Shown here: positions 23,043 through 35,318 of the stretch, one piece after another
Layout: the number at the start of each line of letters is the position of its first letter
Position numbering within the stretch: position 1 is the stretch's first letter
NCBI GenBank assembly: GCA_916048095.2
Contig: OU696578.1
Span: 7,220,545-7,284,544 of the forward strand
Reading direction: 5' to 3'
DNA: 64,000 nt
Origin: Sacculina carcini
Lineage: Eukaryota; Arthropoda; Thecostraca; Sacculinidae
Translations under genes and position numbers: made by a program
Notes under the pieces: generated by a model
Seen by the model: only the letters and a program-made list of their open reading frames with translations
What the model was told of the DNA's origin: nothing
Database searches by the model: none

Positions 23043-23837
23043 CAACACACCACTCAATTTTTCGCGCACACAAAAGTACCCTCATTTTCGAAATTCAGAA
23101 TTTCGTCACCCTATGTTTTTCGCATATGTGTGTGCAATTCATGATTAATTTTGGTCTTCTATTTGTTTTATCTTCATCTATCGGCTTTTCTCTGGACATT
23201 TATTTTCCATGGGCACTGTTTTGTGTGTCATGACATGCATGCATTTCCATATATCGGACTGTGTCTTTGTTTAGTGATGCTCCTAATACGCGCGCGCGTG
23301 CGTGTGTTTGTGTGTATGTGTGTATGTGTGTGTTTGTGTTTTTGTGTCTTTATGTATGTGTGTGTGCTCTTTTACGTGTTCTCATCTGGCTGTTTTACAG
23401 AATATTTTGTGTGCGTATTTTTGCCAAATTCAATTTCAACACCAAACAGTAATCAATATCATTAAATCTACAGCAAATTAAAAACATATATAAATTTGGC
23501 AGGGACTCACTAAGCGATGTGCATATTTTCAGTAAGTCCCATAAAATAAGCAAAACACCAAAAACAAAATAGAACAAACTACACAACACATGAAATAGCA
23601 CACATACGAAGTTAAAATTATAAAACAGCTGATCGCTTCTCGATAATATAATTATTGAATTAATATAATTACATAATTATGATTAATTATTAAATCTGGA
23701 GAGCTGCAGCCATTTTTTCTTGAAACTCATAATATTTATGCAGAATTTGATCAATTTTTTCCGGATGTCTTTTATTTCTGTTGAATGTTAGATTAGACTA
23801 TCTACAGCCGCCTTGTCTCAGAAATCATTTACATTCT

Positions 23838-23839
<2 letters not shown>

Positions 23840-23869
<30 letters not shown>
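23840..23869. repeat. (TA)n microsatellite
   Basis: Pure TA run of about 30 bp. Confidence 0.9.
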
Positions 23870-23872
<3 letters not shown>

Positions 23873-24146
23873 ATTTACATTTCATTCTTGAATTACCTTA
23901 CATTTTTCGGCTTGAGCACACCCTATGTAGCATTTTCCTTACATCGTATAACTGTCTGGACCACTATATCATCCAGGCCTTTTACGTAGTTTTTTATAAT
24001 TCAAATATGTGTACGATATCGTTCTTTTGATTCCATACTATCCAATTATTGCTGTGTTATTACTAGGAAGCATTCCCGAATGGATTATTCCCTTCCGTTC
24101 TCTTATCAAGTGTAGTTAAACCAAGCTTTTGTAGTCTTTCGTTATT

Positions 24147-24148
<2 letters not shown>

Positions 24149-24214
<66 letters not shown>

Positions 24215-24236
24215 TGGGTGTGTGTGTGTGTGTGTA
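24149..24236. repeat. (TG)n microsatellite forming the nAChR 3' splice site
   Basis: About 88 bp of TG/GGTG repeat that runs into the acceptor TGTGTAG. No conventional polypyrimidine tract lies between it and the AG at 24236-24237. Confidence 0.9.
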
Positions 24237-24237
24237 G

Positions 24238-24438
24238 GTGCGCGAGGACTGGAAGTACATGGCCATGGTGTTGGACCGGTTGTTCTTGTGGATCTTCACG
24301 CTGGCCGTGCTGGTCGGCACTGCTGGTATTATACTACAGGCGCCAACGCTCTACGACGACCGCCGTCCCATCGACGAGGTGTACAGCGAGATCAAAAACC
24401 CGCGAGGACGTCAGCTGTCTGCGGGCAAGCGATATTGA
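24238..24438 (+). CDS. Nicotinic acetylcholine receptor subunit, last exon (M4 and C-terminus)
   Basis: Sixty-six residues ending in TGA at 24436-24438. [19 protein letters not shown], then [20 protein letters not shown] is the conserved M4 region of nAChR subunits (WKYVAMVIDRLFLW-x-F, then LQAPSLYD). M4 spans roughly residues 8-31 of the exon. The extracellular tail, from DDRR to GKRY, is basic and about 27 residues long, which is moderately long for the family. The acceptor is TGTGTAG at the end of a (TG)n run. The exon is in phase 0 with the exon ending at 9492. The channel would be a pentamer at neuronal or muscle membranes; subunit type and ion selectivity cannot be read from these two exons. 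I found no clear AATAAA close downstream. Confidence 0.92.
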   Translation: MREDWKYMAMVLDRLFLWIFTLAVLVGTAGIILQAPTLYDDRRPIDEVYSEIKNPRGRQLSAGKRY

Positions 24439-26331
24439 AGCGTGTTCATTTTTTGCCTTGCTCGACGGTAGTCTCAAGAACACTACTTCACGACAGCGAG
24501 GTGGCTTAGCATTGGTAATTGAGAGGATTAATTGGGGCGAGGTGCTCTGGCGCTCATCATGTGACAAGGCGCGTGAATATGCGGTGTTCACACGACGCTA
24601 TGTACTGCTTGAGTTATAGAGGATGTTCGCTTCGGGCGATATGATGCTGGTGACTGCATGACTGACAATGCGTGTGTAAAGTCGTGCTGCAAGTCGGTTG
24701 ATGTCAGATCGAAGCACTCGCAATGTATTCGCATGTCCATCCTCAGCGGTACAGAATCCGATCTGTTATGGAGGAGTATTTTGCTGTGGTTTTCGGCTCG
24801 GTCCAATTGCTGGCGCGACACAATCAACACAATGGGTGCGTTTTTGTCGGTCGTTTTTGGGGGTGTTGTTGGCGTCGATTTCGCCAATTGAAAGTGCCGG
24901 CGACTAGCGGCGAGCGTGTCTGGAATCTGTCCAATATACGTCAGCTGTCACCATCCGCGGACATTCACTATGTGCCAACTAGCAGTGATGTGTGTGCGTG
25001 TGTCCATTGTCTCCTTTCATCACATTTTCTCGACTTTTGGCCGGTTCATCTTGCAACCGGGAATGACGTTCACTTTCCACTGACCATGCTTCCATTGTGC
25101 GTTTGTTCTCTTGCAGGTTTGTGTATCTGTGTGTGTGTATGTTCGCTTATGTGTCGATAAAGAGCTTGTAACAGTCTGAGGAGAGAGTGGGCGCAGGAGA
25201 GACAAGAGAATGAATGTAGTACCGATTTACCACCCTCTCTCTGTCTCTCTCTCTCTCTCTCTCTGCACGCCAATTACCACAATTATCGACAGATTTTGCC
25301 AGCACAACGGTCATGTTATATCCAGCAAAACGATAGCAAAGACCACACCATTGCACAACACTGACCATTAATTCCTTCATTATTGAATCCTATTGTACAT
25401 TAAGCATGCACAAATGCGCAAATACACTCATGTGCAGCAAATGTAAGAGCGGCGTACGAAAACATAAAGCGAAAGCTGGAAACCATGTGATTGTAACCTG
25501 AAGATGAACAAAATAACAGATTTCATTGAGGGAATACATTTTGTTAGTTGCATCATGTTTAGCGATGCGTGACGTCCAGTTTTGCGCTAGTATTAGATAA
25601 CATACCCAACGTCATTAGGTATTCAAGACCATATTATTATTTCTTCTTTGTGCTTCTGTGGGATGGAAACATTTCGCAATCGTTCTGGGAGTAATTCCTT
25701 CAATGCGTCAAATGTCCCTTAAACAGTGAATTACTACAACTTCTCCATGATGAGCTGTACAAGATTCTTCTTTTCCACGACTACTGTTCCTAGTATGGTT
25801 CTGGAATGGTGTTTTTCCATGAACACACTGTTGTGTGCTAGTAGCTTACATATTTTCTTAACCCGTATATTCTGGGCATAAAAAGAATATGAACAGTTAT
25901 AAATGCCGGCGACATTTCTGACATTTCTGACAACAACTTCAACGTAAGCTGTAGCGCAAAACTGTCCACCGATCAAACATTCGTGTGTATGTCTTCACGT
26001 GGGAACTGTATATCACATACATTAGATTTATCAAAATGCTTTTTGCAGCAATATTTACCGCCACAAATACCACTTTGTCAATCATACTGCCAATCCATTT
26101 CTTCCCTCTGACATGTTATCTCCATTTTGTACGATTGTTTTGTGTATGTGTGTGTTGTGTGTGTTTGTGTTTGTGTGCAAAACAGTCGCGCAGCACCGAG
26201 TATAATGTTGTCCACTGAGATATTGTTTTGAAGTTTGCTCGACTGTCATTGAATTGAGAATGATAATGTAGCGCTGCTGTTGTTGTTAGGACTGATGCTG
26301 GTGTTGTGATTGACGTCATTGTTCAGTGTAT

Positions 26332-26372
<41 letters not shown>

Positions 26373-27516
26373 AAACAAATGAACTGCGACGCACATTTGC
26401 GTCAGTGCATCAAGTTGGCACAGAACAATCAACCTCAATCAACACACTTGCTGAACTTTCTCTCAATCCAGCGACTATTGTGCATTTATAATTAATTTAG
26501 CAATAGTTACTAGAAAACTGAAGTCGATAATCAATGCAGGTGTTGCCTATGTCGCACATAACGAGCAATATTGATCATTCGTTTCCTTGAATTGATTTAT
26601 TTTTGGACGACGTTCAGTCTACACCTCTCTAGAAGTATTTTTATTTTGAAGTTAACTTAATAAGCAGAACCGTAGCATCCTCCCCCTGAACCCCTGTACC
26701 CCATGAAACATTGCATCGGATCTATTCATAAGGGTTTTTATAAATGTTTTGCTTAACTCAAATAAAAATTTTAATGCGATAAATGGCATGGCTTAGCCGA
26801 TGTTATATTTTTATTTCTTGTATAATTAGACACTCCAAGTATAATTGCTTAAACACACCAGATAAGTATATAATCAAGATTGTTTAGGATAGCTTTTTGG
26901 CTATTTTTATATTTACATTTAGATAGGTGTGCTTACTTTATATTATCTTTATCTCAAAACGTTGGTGTATTGATCAATTAACGTCTATGTCAATGTATAA
27001 CATTTATCGGATTCAGAGGATATGCGATACTGTTTACCTTGATCCAGAGGATAATTTCTTGGGCGAATTATATAATCCAACAGACCCTGTCCACCCAGCA
27101 GTCAATGGGTACCAGATATCAGTCATGTGTTGTGTCATGCATTCTGGGGAGGTGGCCCTCTCTAATACGTCTTCCGTCCTTGGGGCGTCATAGCGTGGAG
27201 AGGGTCGGTTCTGCGGTGACAGCGAGCTGCACGGTTCTGCGGTGACAGCGAGCTGCACACCTGTGTGTTCATAAGCTTCGGCTTCTTCCTGTGTAGCAGT
27301 TGTCACTTAGGCCTTTAACCTTTAACCTTTGAAGAAGAGAGAAGAGAAAGTGTTTTCATTATATTCATGTTGTTGAAATGTTTGCGCTGTACAATTGTTC
27401 TCTATTGCTACAGTATTAATTTCAATAGTGGGAACCCTGTCATTGCTAGATTAGTGGAACATGCTCTCTGGTGCAATTGTCTTAAGGGTCATTACATGAT
27501 AATGAATGATGCGAAT
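24439..27516. other. nAChR 3' flank; no further gene recognised
   Basis: Contains part of the nAChR 3' UTR, extent unknown. Also present are a (CT)n run at about 25236-25262, a (TG)n run at about 26328-26369, and a 26-bp exact tandem duplication at about 27207-27258 (unit starts GGTTCTGCGGTGACAGCGAG). No exon supported. Confidence 0.5.
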
Positions 27517-27706
27517 CAGTGGCAGCGCCAAGGGGGGATCGGGAGGCTGAAACCCCCCAAAAATGTGCCCAGCTTTCCCTGAGCTCCCAGCAAAAATCAT
27601 GATCATGAACATTTTGAGTATAGTTCCTCATTTTTCGCCAAGCTCCCGCATGTCTTTCCGTAACCCCGCTCAGCTTCTTACAGGAAAAATCCTGGCGCCG
27701 CCACTG
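27517..27706. mobile_element. hAT MITE, family M1, short copy
   Basis: Termini CAGTGGCAGCGCCAAGG at 27517 and TCCTGGCGCCGCCACTG ending at 27706. The 8-bp flanks ATGCGAAT (27509-27516) and ATGTGAGT (27707-27714) match at 6 of 8, both differences being transitions. At 190 bp it is a shorter derivative of the element at 10870 and 22719. Confidence 0.85.
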
Positions 27707-30700
27707 ATGTGAGTGGCAAGCGAGGCGAGCCGTTGAAGCTGGAATCCGAATTCTTGTATAGTAATATAGTAATATAGTAAGTCCTTTCAGGGAGATTTTC
27801 ATTGGAATTTAGGAACCTCTTAGGCCGATTTTAATTTCCCTTTAAAATTCTGGTCCTTTAACGAGTCTTAGCTACAATGCACTCAGCCCTTCCTTAATCC
27901 GCCACAGTATTCTGTACTAAGGGTGGTTCGTTCACAATATGATAATAGACTAATTCCTCACCAAATCAATAATCCAAAATGTCTGAAGCAGAGAATTGTA
28001 AGGCTTGTAATTTGTGTACAAGGTTGACATGGTTGAAATATTTTCCTAACGGTTATACTACCCGACACTGACGGGAAGCAAATACGCCATTCTCTGTTAG
28101 GAAGAGAATCATAGCGAATTGAATGAAAGGGAACCAATTGATAACTGTTTTAAACCTTTTCTCTAATCAAAGACCGACTATTGGTTAGAACAATGGTGCG
28201 TAACTTAGTCTCTGATGTCCCACCATTTATTGAGCCAGCTCTTCATTTTCCACAACAGCGATGAGAAATCCAATAAAGTCAATTGTTCCATTAAATTAAA
28301 TGCCCGGAAGTCACGTGAAACGAAAATACACATTCGGATTGATAAAAACACACATTTGTCCTTCTATCCGCCCTTTAATTACCCAATTGTCAATCCATCC
28401 ATGCCCAGCAGTCGAGAAGAACACCACAAATTGAGAACTACCTGATAAGATAATCCCGATATATATCATGTATATTACATAATAATATGTAATGAAATTA
28501 GATCAAAATATATGCATATGTCTTAATTCAAACTAAACATGCACTAATCGCATAAGGAAATCTAAACATGTATGTAGGATTTAAGGATTAGGATTGAGTT
28601 GAAGCTATAGAAAAGCCATAAAATGCAATAATTTTATTGGGGTTAATATGGTGTGTGCATACGAGATGATATGTGAGATTGTGCGTGTGTGCGTTTGCGG
28701 AAACAGTAAATTTATAAACAGAGTGCTTATAAGGAGCATTTTATAGATATGTTTCATCTTGGACCAAAAGGAAATGGTCCCAATGGATTCCTTACGACCT
28801 GCTTCTGAATGCTTGTGTGTGTTTGACATGATAATTAGTGGATGAAATTTCGTATTCTTGCAAGAAAGATTGTGTAATCCTCGATTGAAACCACACAAAT
28901 GCCAATTATCTCTCAATATTACAGTGAAACTATAAATTATATATCTGGGTGTTGTTACATTTCGCATTGTCATTTGTATCTTTCGATACGTGTATTTGTA
29001 TATAAGGGCGTATATCTGTGTTTGTGTCTGGGTGTATACGTGTATGTCTATGTGTGTGCATGTGTATCATGTATGTGAATGTGAGTCTCTATAAAATGTC
29101 GGCTGGCGAATTTTGTCCGGATCACTCTTGTTGTTTGCGCGTCCGAACCGAGTCATTTCAGAACGACTGCTCTTTCTGGTCGCCACTATCTAGACATTGT
29201 GCAGATAACTGACTGAATGATCGTTCTTACAGTGTCGGTGAATGTTGCATCGTTGTCGGAAGAAGTCAATACAGGTTATGAAACAATCGAGTGTTGAATT
29301 ATCTCGCAATTTTCCGATCACGTCATGTCTAATAAAATATTATCATTTCGTCTCATTTACATTTTGTGTTTGTCTATCCCCATCTGATGAACACATTCAT
29401 TTCCGGACCCAAAATATCCATATGGCCCTGCGATGATCTTTAATGCCTGATTTGGTTCTGTCGAAAAAACTGACTTTATCATGGAAAAATCATATCATGG
29501 AGATGAAATCAATGGACAATATCATGGAGATGAAATGATGTGAGAAAAAGTAAAAGTTTTGGTGAGTGTCGATCGAATCGGGAAAGGCACACACTGTCGA
29601 CACCAGTAATCACGTAATTTGAAGACATTTCATACTGAACAAATATTAAGCATTTCGGTGGTGTTTGCAAATTCTAGCGAGTATTGGCAGCTGGACACTA
29701 TCAAGGAATAAAATTGCCATACAATAGCATACTGTACATAGTGTCACCAAAGAATTGAAATGGTGATGATTTACATGAAAACCAAATAGTCTACATGGAA
29801 ACATATTTTTTAAAACTGATGTGTGAATTGTACGACTTTGTTTTTCAGCATTGCATACATTTTTTGTTTGTTTTTCTATATGCACAATTGATAATTATAT
29901 AACATTTATATGTAGAAGGTCACAATTGACGTGCATTTATACCTAGCATGCAACAAAGACGAACCCCGGAAAAAGAAAAAAATTCTTCTCATGACAACTC
30001 TCCCACATCCTCGGCACGCTGTATTATTTATTTGTAAGGTAAAACTATTTTATGCTGATATATTTTTACCTAGAATACGCGCGAAATAGGTAATGCGAGA
30101 GGCGTGTAAGCAAGCGTATACACATGGACGGAAACACGCGTAAAATTCGCGGGAACCATAAGCTCTTTATGTACACAATTTGGGAAGGAGAACTTTTTGT
30201 TATTTATTTGGATTAAATTCAGATTCAACTTCATATCTACAGCCTGGTTTAGAGAAAATGCGATTGATTTTATTTAACTCCTGAGAAAATGTCATTCGAC
30301 AAATGCACCGCTATGGTTTTGAATCTGAGCGTCCAGTTTCAATTTGAAATCTTGTCATCCAATTTTTGCAGGTTGGTTTTATCATTCATTATAGCTTTGG
30401 CTTGGAATTGCATAGACTTAAAATCATTAATTTTGGATGAACTAATCATAAACTATTTTTTTCAATATTTGTGTCTTTGTGCTTATTATTGAACAATTTA
30501 TTACCCGCTTACCAAGATAGCATGCGAGTTTTTGGCAAATTCATACAAACAGAATAGCTTCAGTATTAAACCTCGAAGCAATGCAGTCTATGCAGTGACG
30601 GCGCGCGCGCTGGCGGTAAAAGTGTCACCGCCTTGGCGCGCTTTGCTGAAGAGACTCGTTGGTGCGATCTTGTCTCATTAATTACCGCTGCTTGTCCCCA

Positions 30701-31511
30701 TTTATTACCACTGGGTCGTACGCTGCTATCATCATCATCATCATCATATCATATAGCTGTTCTGAGCTTCTTGTAAAAAGTCGGCTGCCGAAAGAAGTAC
30801 CAACTGTTGTCGGTCCGGTCGTGTGTAAGAAAATTAAATGCAAATTATTCATTTCAAGCTTTGCTAAACAATAGAACGTTACTTTGAGGCTCGCTAAAAT
30901 AAAAGGAGTCCAAAGCTCATTGTCGGCGTGAAAAGTTCGCGACGCCCAGTACACGCGACCTGAAGTCACGTGACCTGTGACGTCAGCACGCTACTGGTGA
31001 GGGGCGATTGCTGCGTCTGGCTCAGTGTTGTAATTCATGTTCGTGGTTTTGTGACTGAGCGCTGGCGCATTCATTGTTCATGAGCTGTATTTGCTATTCA
31101 ACTTCATCATCAACTTCAACTTCAACTTGAACATTATTTTCGACTGATACATGAACGGAGAACCTTACGTAAAGTTCACGTTGCTGTAGAGACACCATCT
31201 TTACAAACTGAGGTGGGCGGCTTACTTTTCTGTATCGTCAATGTGTTTTGGAATGTTTACAAATTAATTGCTAAGCTAACTCTACAGTGAAATCAGTCGG
31301 ACCTCTTACATAAATTCAAATTCCAACATTGTAAGGATGGTTTAGTTGCTAATCTCAATGATGTCAAATTCATAGTCAATATGAGTTGACACTGTATTGA
31401 TAGTTCACAGTTTGTTCTGTCGTGTCAAATTTCAAAGTTGCTTTGAGATTTATCTTTAATTTGTTTGGTTGCTTATTGCTCCATTACATTTCACTCGTCA
31501 ACTAGTCATCA
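27707..31511. other. Long stretch without a recognised gene
   Basis: No exon or transposon protein found. An (ATC)n run lies at about 30728-30747. From about 30590 to 31020 the sequence is more GC-rich, with GGCGCGCGCGC near 30600 and a palindromic TGACGTCA at about 30977-30984. This could be a promoter or part of the BEL/Pao long terminal repeat. I could not identify paired LTRs or a primer binding site. Confidence 0.45.
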
Positions 31512-32732
31512 TTGCATGACAAAATGGCTGAAGATGAACTCTCGGGCAAAACACTCAAAGGTTGCCGAGTTCAGAGAGGTATTCTGAAGCGTCAAGTCAC
31601 CATATTGTTTGACAAACTGGAATCTGAGGATAACAGGGATTCGTTCCTTCAAGAACGATCGTCACGTTTAAAGTCAAAACTAGCTGAAATTGCGAAACTG
31701 GACTTGAAGGTAGTCACTCTTCTGTCAGGTCAATCAGATGAAGGTTTTCAACAAGAAATCGACAATCAAACAACGTATCACTATGATATAAATCAGCGAA
31801 TAAGTCAAATCATGGACAAGTCAAGACAAACGAGTGAGTGTAAAACATCAACCGCTCGAACTACTGTCGTGTGTCAACAGAACGCTAAACCGCATGATAT
31901 CAAATTGCCAATATTCAGTGGAGAGCTGACCGATGCAATGGGTTTCAGTGATTTTCTCAGAATGTACGACGATATAATAGGCTCACGTCCGTAATATTCG
32001 TGTACTGTCAAATTGATATATTTGAAATCTTATCTTCGTGGAAATGCGCTTGATGTTGTCAAATATCTTTCGAATTGCGACTCAAACTTTTCAATTGCTC
32101 TTGATTTGCTCAAAAAGGAATATTTTGACGAATACATCATGATTGAGCGAATTCTAGGAGTGCTGACTCAGCTAGATAATCCCGCTGAACATGACTTTGA
32201 TTCGATGCAGTCTTTTTTCCGCTCTGTCCGGTCATCAATTCACGAGCTGAGAAATCATGGTCTCGATGCTATGGAAGCCGAAAGTTTTGGCTCTAGACTG
32301 TCGAGTTTCATTCTGCTGCAGAAATTGCCGCAATCTTTCAGACTGAGACTGAGTCTGCTGCTTGAAACAGACTACCCCAGTGTAGAGCAGCTGATGGATA
32401 AATCGAGCTGTATAATAAAATCGCTGCGGAAGACAGGAGGTGGTGGTGGTGAATGTGTTGATGAGTGTGGTGATGGTGGGAGAAATGATGGTGATGATAG
32501 TGAGGAGGAGGATGAAGTTGTTGGTGATTGTGAGGATGAGCGAGTTGCATGTGAAAATGGGAATGATGGCGATGTCGGTGGTGCTGATGACCGCGATGAT
32601 GTAGATGGTGATGAAACAGAGGTGGTTGATGTTGTTGGTGAATGTGCCAGTGTCGGTGTACGTGCAGGTGTTGATGAGTTTGGTGCGCATAATCAGCAAA
32701 TGAATGAGCGCGTGTATTGTGTGATTTTGTGA
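31512..32732 (+). pseudogene. BEL/Pao retrotransposon gag remnant
   Basis: A frame opening at about 31524 (MAEDEL) and continuing in one register to 32732, broken by a single TAA at 31992-31994. Residues 120-160 contain HDIKLPIFSGELTDAMGFSD. After the stop come KLIYLKSYLRGNALDVVKYL, ALDLLKKEYFDEYIMIERI and FRLRLSLLLETDYPSVEQLM. This is the BEL/Pao gag-like domain (Pfam DUF1759 type: LPKFSG-x3-W-x-F, then K-x-YLKS-L-x-G-A, then A-x3-L-x-x-FG). The N-terminal part is an alpha-helical/coiled region. From about 32436 the frame runs into GAT/GGT trinucleotide repeat. Zinc knuckle, protease and pol are absent. The element is dead or truncated; the single stop suggests it is not very old. Confidence 0.82.
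32436..32700. repeat. GGT/GAT trinucleotide-rich tract
   Basis: Imperfect GGTGGT, GATGGTGATGAT and GTGGTGATG repeats overlapping the end of the gag frame. They code for a Gly/Asp/Glu-rich tail that is probably repeat-derived. Confidence 0.7.
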
Positions 32733-33275
32733 AGTGATGTGCATGTGGTGTGGCACCAGTTCATGCATTGCTGATTCAGTGCAACACTGAACTGAGCATT
32801 TCGTGTGTCGGTGTGTTGTGAGTGTCTGTGTACATATGTGACAGGTGTATGTGTGTCTTGGGCCTGTATAGGGTTATATGTCTCCTGCGAGTATGAGCAT
32901 ACGTGAAATGATCGTGAGCGGGTCATATCTCGGCGTCCTCGCAGGAGACAGTGACATGAGTGTGAATGAAGTTGAGCGTGTGCGAGTGAGGCGAGCGGTG
33001 TTGGTACTGTGTCTGGTGTTTGTGTATGTGTAGCGTGGTGTCATGATTTGAGCCAGTTGCATGGAGCTGAAAAAAACCTGTGGAACCCGGGTGACCGAAG
33101 CCGATCCCAGAAGCTCTACAACCCCGTCGTTCTGACGAGGCTGGAAGGGTTGTTGCTGCGGTTTGACCTCCAAATTGGAGTATGTTCCCACGACGTAGAC
33201 GTCGCAGCTCCAGGACCGAGTTAGTCGTTGTGTGCTCTGTTGTGCCGCTGTATCACAGGTGTGCTGTGCTTGCAG
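32733..33275 (+). promoter_or_regulatory. Upstream region / possible 5' UTR of SMC6
   Basis: Lies between the gag remnant and the first SMC6 coding exon. It is moderately GC-rich near 33070-33275. A TGTGCTTGCAG (ending 33275) just upstream of the start codon could be a splice acceptor of a non-coding first exon, or simply untranslated leader. No TATA box is obvious. The assignment rests on position only. Confidence 0.35.
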
Positions 33276-33283
33276 GCTTGGCC

Positions 33284-33376
33284 ATGTCGCCGCGGCGGAA
33301 ACGTCAGCGGATATCCCAGGACTCTCGGGACGTCTCCCCAAGCACCGGCCCGCTCACAAATGGTGCATTATCGAGC
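33284..33376 (+). CDS. SMC6 coding exon 1 (start and N-terminal tail)
   Basis: ATG at 33284 (GCC ATG TCG, a reasonable context) opens 31 codons of basic, serine-rich tail (MSPRRKRQRISQDSRDVSPS), ending at a GTGAGT donor at 33377 in phase 0. It joins in frame to the Walker A exon. SMC6 proteins typically carry such a short, poorly conserved, basic N-terminal extension before the ATPase head. The start is chosen because it is the first ATG of this open frame and the next exon has none upstream. Confidence 0.78.
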
Positions 33377-34094
33377 GTGAGTGGAGAACTAACCAACTTA
33401 ACTTCTAACTTCACATTTTATGACAATTTCTTAGTTTCATCGTTTTTATAGTTTAGTTTGAGGTTAAATTTGGTTTTAATCGTCGAGATGTGTTGTATTT
33501 TTGTATCGATTTCGTAGTTTTTGTGTTTTCAAAGTCTCGTGATTTGGCGTGTTTTGCCGTAGCTTTTTATACTTTTTCAAGCATTCACTGAAAATGCAAA
33601 CATTCACCCTAAGATACAACAAAGAGGTTTCAAGATGTCAGGATGGCGGGACACCAAAGAGGAACCTGAAGGATTGTAGGCGTGTAGGCAATGCACAATA
33701 ACACACAAGAACATACACTAGAGTACAACTAAACAGCAAAATCATTGTATCATGCTTCAATTCGTCATCCCAACATTTCACATATATATATCCCGGCAGT
33801 ATAAATAATGAAACTATTTAATTATTGAAATTATTTTAATACCACCAGCAGTGCTTTATGAATGACCCACGGCTATACGTACTCAAATTTAGTATAATTT
33901 TATTCTATAGCTCAAATAATCATTTATATCGTAACTATTTTTTCCACGAAGTTTAACTAAAATCTAAATTAATGTGTAATTTTCTGTGCGTATGTGTGTG
34001 TGCGTTTATGTGTGTGTGTGTGTGTGGTTGCGCCAAACACACACACACACACACACACATACGCACATACACCCACGTACTGTTATCCTGCTAG

Positions 34095-34284
34095 GTGAAC
34101 GGCACAATTGTGCGTATCAAGCTGAAACACTTTATGTGTCACACGCACGCCGATATTGAGCTGAACGAGCGCGTCACATTTGTCACGGGCGCCAACGGCA
34201 GCGGCAAAAGCGCCGCACTCACCGGCGTCATGGTGGCGCTGGGAGCGGCCGCGCGCAATACAGACCGGGCACGCACGCTGAAAA
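34095..34284 (+). CDS. SMC6 coding exon 2 (ATPase head, Walker A)
   Basis: Encodes the N-lobe of the ABC-type head of SMC6, a core subunit of the Smc5/6 complex that acts in the nucleus in recombination-dependent repair, replication-fork stability and restriction of extrachromosomal DNA. Key motifs are GTIVRIKLKHFMCHTHADIE (family I-x-LKNFMCH), then VTFVTGANGSGKSAALTGVM, which contains the Walker A P-loop G-x-NGSGKSA, then ALGAAARNTDRARTLK. The acceptor is CTGCTAG at 34094. The donor GTACGC at 34285 leaves one base of a split codon (phase 1). A CA-repeat begins just after the donor. The catalytic Lys and Ser of the P-loop are intact. Confidence 0.95.
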
Positions 34285-34299
34285 GTACGCTTCACAAAC

Positions 34300-34665
34300 A
34301 CATACACACACACACACACACACACTCTCTCTCTCTCTCTCTGTAAGACACACATTTGTTCATTTATTGCACCATTCCGTGCATTTGATACAAGACTATT
34401 TCGTGCATTTGATACAGCTATTTCTATTTTGACAATACAGTATACATACGAAAGCGCGCGCGCACTTACACACACACACACAGACACACACACACACACA
34501 CACACACAGACACACACACACGCATACACACACGCATACACACACACACACACACACACAGACAGAGAGAGATACACATACACACACGCAGATACACATA
34601 CACACATACATACAAGCACAAACACACACACACAGATACACATGCACATACACACATACATACAA
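34300..34665. repeat. CA/CT microsatellites in SMC6 intron 2
   Basis: (CA)n and (CT)n at 34300-34343, then a CA-rich stretch with ACACAGA/ATACACA variants at about 34466-34670. The open frames across it are repeat artefacts. Confidence 0.9.
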
Positions 34666-34826
34666 ACACAATCATTTCTGTTTTATTTCTCCAAGCTTTT
34701 CATGAATCGATGAGATCCCCCGTTCTAATCTCAAGTGTAATTAAATCCAGCTTTTTTAGTCCTCCGTTTTAATTGAGTGTTTTCAAGCTGCTTATGAGTG
34801 TGTGTGTTTGTGTTTGTGTGTGTCAG

Positions 34827-34985
34827 ACTTGATTCAGCGTGGTCGCAGTTCGTGTTTGGTGTCGGTGACGCTACGAAACACGGGTCCGTGCAGCTACAAG
34901 CCGGATAAGTACGGACACAGCATCACTGTCGACCGGATTCTGCAGGCGTCCGGCAGCGGCTGCTACTGTATCCGCGATTCCGATG
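34827..34985 (+). CDS. SMC6 coding exon 3 (head N-lobe)
   Basis: The acceptor TGTGTGTCAG (AG at 34825-34826) ends a TG-rich tract. The two first bases complete the codon begun in the previous exon (N), followed by LIQRGRSSCLVSVTLRNTGP and YGHSITVDRIL, then SGCYCIRDSDG. It matches the SMC6 region where a short LI-x-x-G-x4-A-x-I-x-I-x-LRN segment is followed by the YG-x-x-I-x-I-x-R-x-I strand. The donor is G/GTACTC at 34986, phase 1. Confidence 0.9.
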
Positions 34986-35318
34986 GTACTCCGAACACAC
35001 ACGCGCCCTATTCTCCCGTGTATAATAGTACAATAATACCAAGAAGGGATGCATTATAACAGGTCCCGTTTTGGTCTAAATTTTCACTTTGAAAATAGGG
35101 GCGATTCTTGTACATGGGAGTAATTCTTTTAGCACTAGCGCATATACGATGGGTGTTTCAAATGTAATGTCTCATATGCTTCAACTCAGCCCCCAATAAT
35201 CGTAGAAGGTTGAAATTTACACCATGACATGACTTAACTGCTCCCAGCATGTCCTGAAATTTTAATTTTTATATTACAAATATTTGCTGCGTGACACGGC
35301 TGAATAGGAAAGTTCGTC

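Larger units (their letters stand above)
9493..24237 (+). other. nAChR intron, about 14.7 kb, transposon-filled
   Basis: Lies between two exons that join in phase 0. It contains a LINE end, two hAT elements, nested MITEs, a pogo-like MITE, a gypsy remnant and several TA/TG microsatellites, listed separately. Sequence between them (for example 12434-14250, 14640-15550, 15958-16499, 18241-19010, 21135-22370, 23043-24140) shows no exon I can support. Confidence 0.8.

Noticed and set aside
30590-31020. A BEL/Pao LTR or CpG-island promoter
   Set aside because: GC-rich with a TGACGTCA site, but no paired LTR, TG...CA ends or primer binding site could be identified, so it was not called as a feature.
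34827-35059. Extension of SMC6 exon 3 to the stop after 35040
   Set aside because: A GT donor at 34986 gives the correct phase for the exon at 35841, and the residues after it (TPNTHAPYSPV) have no SMC6 similarity.
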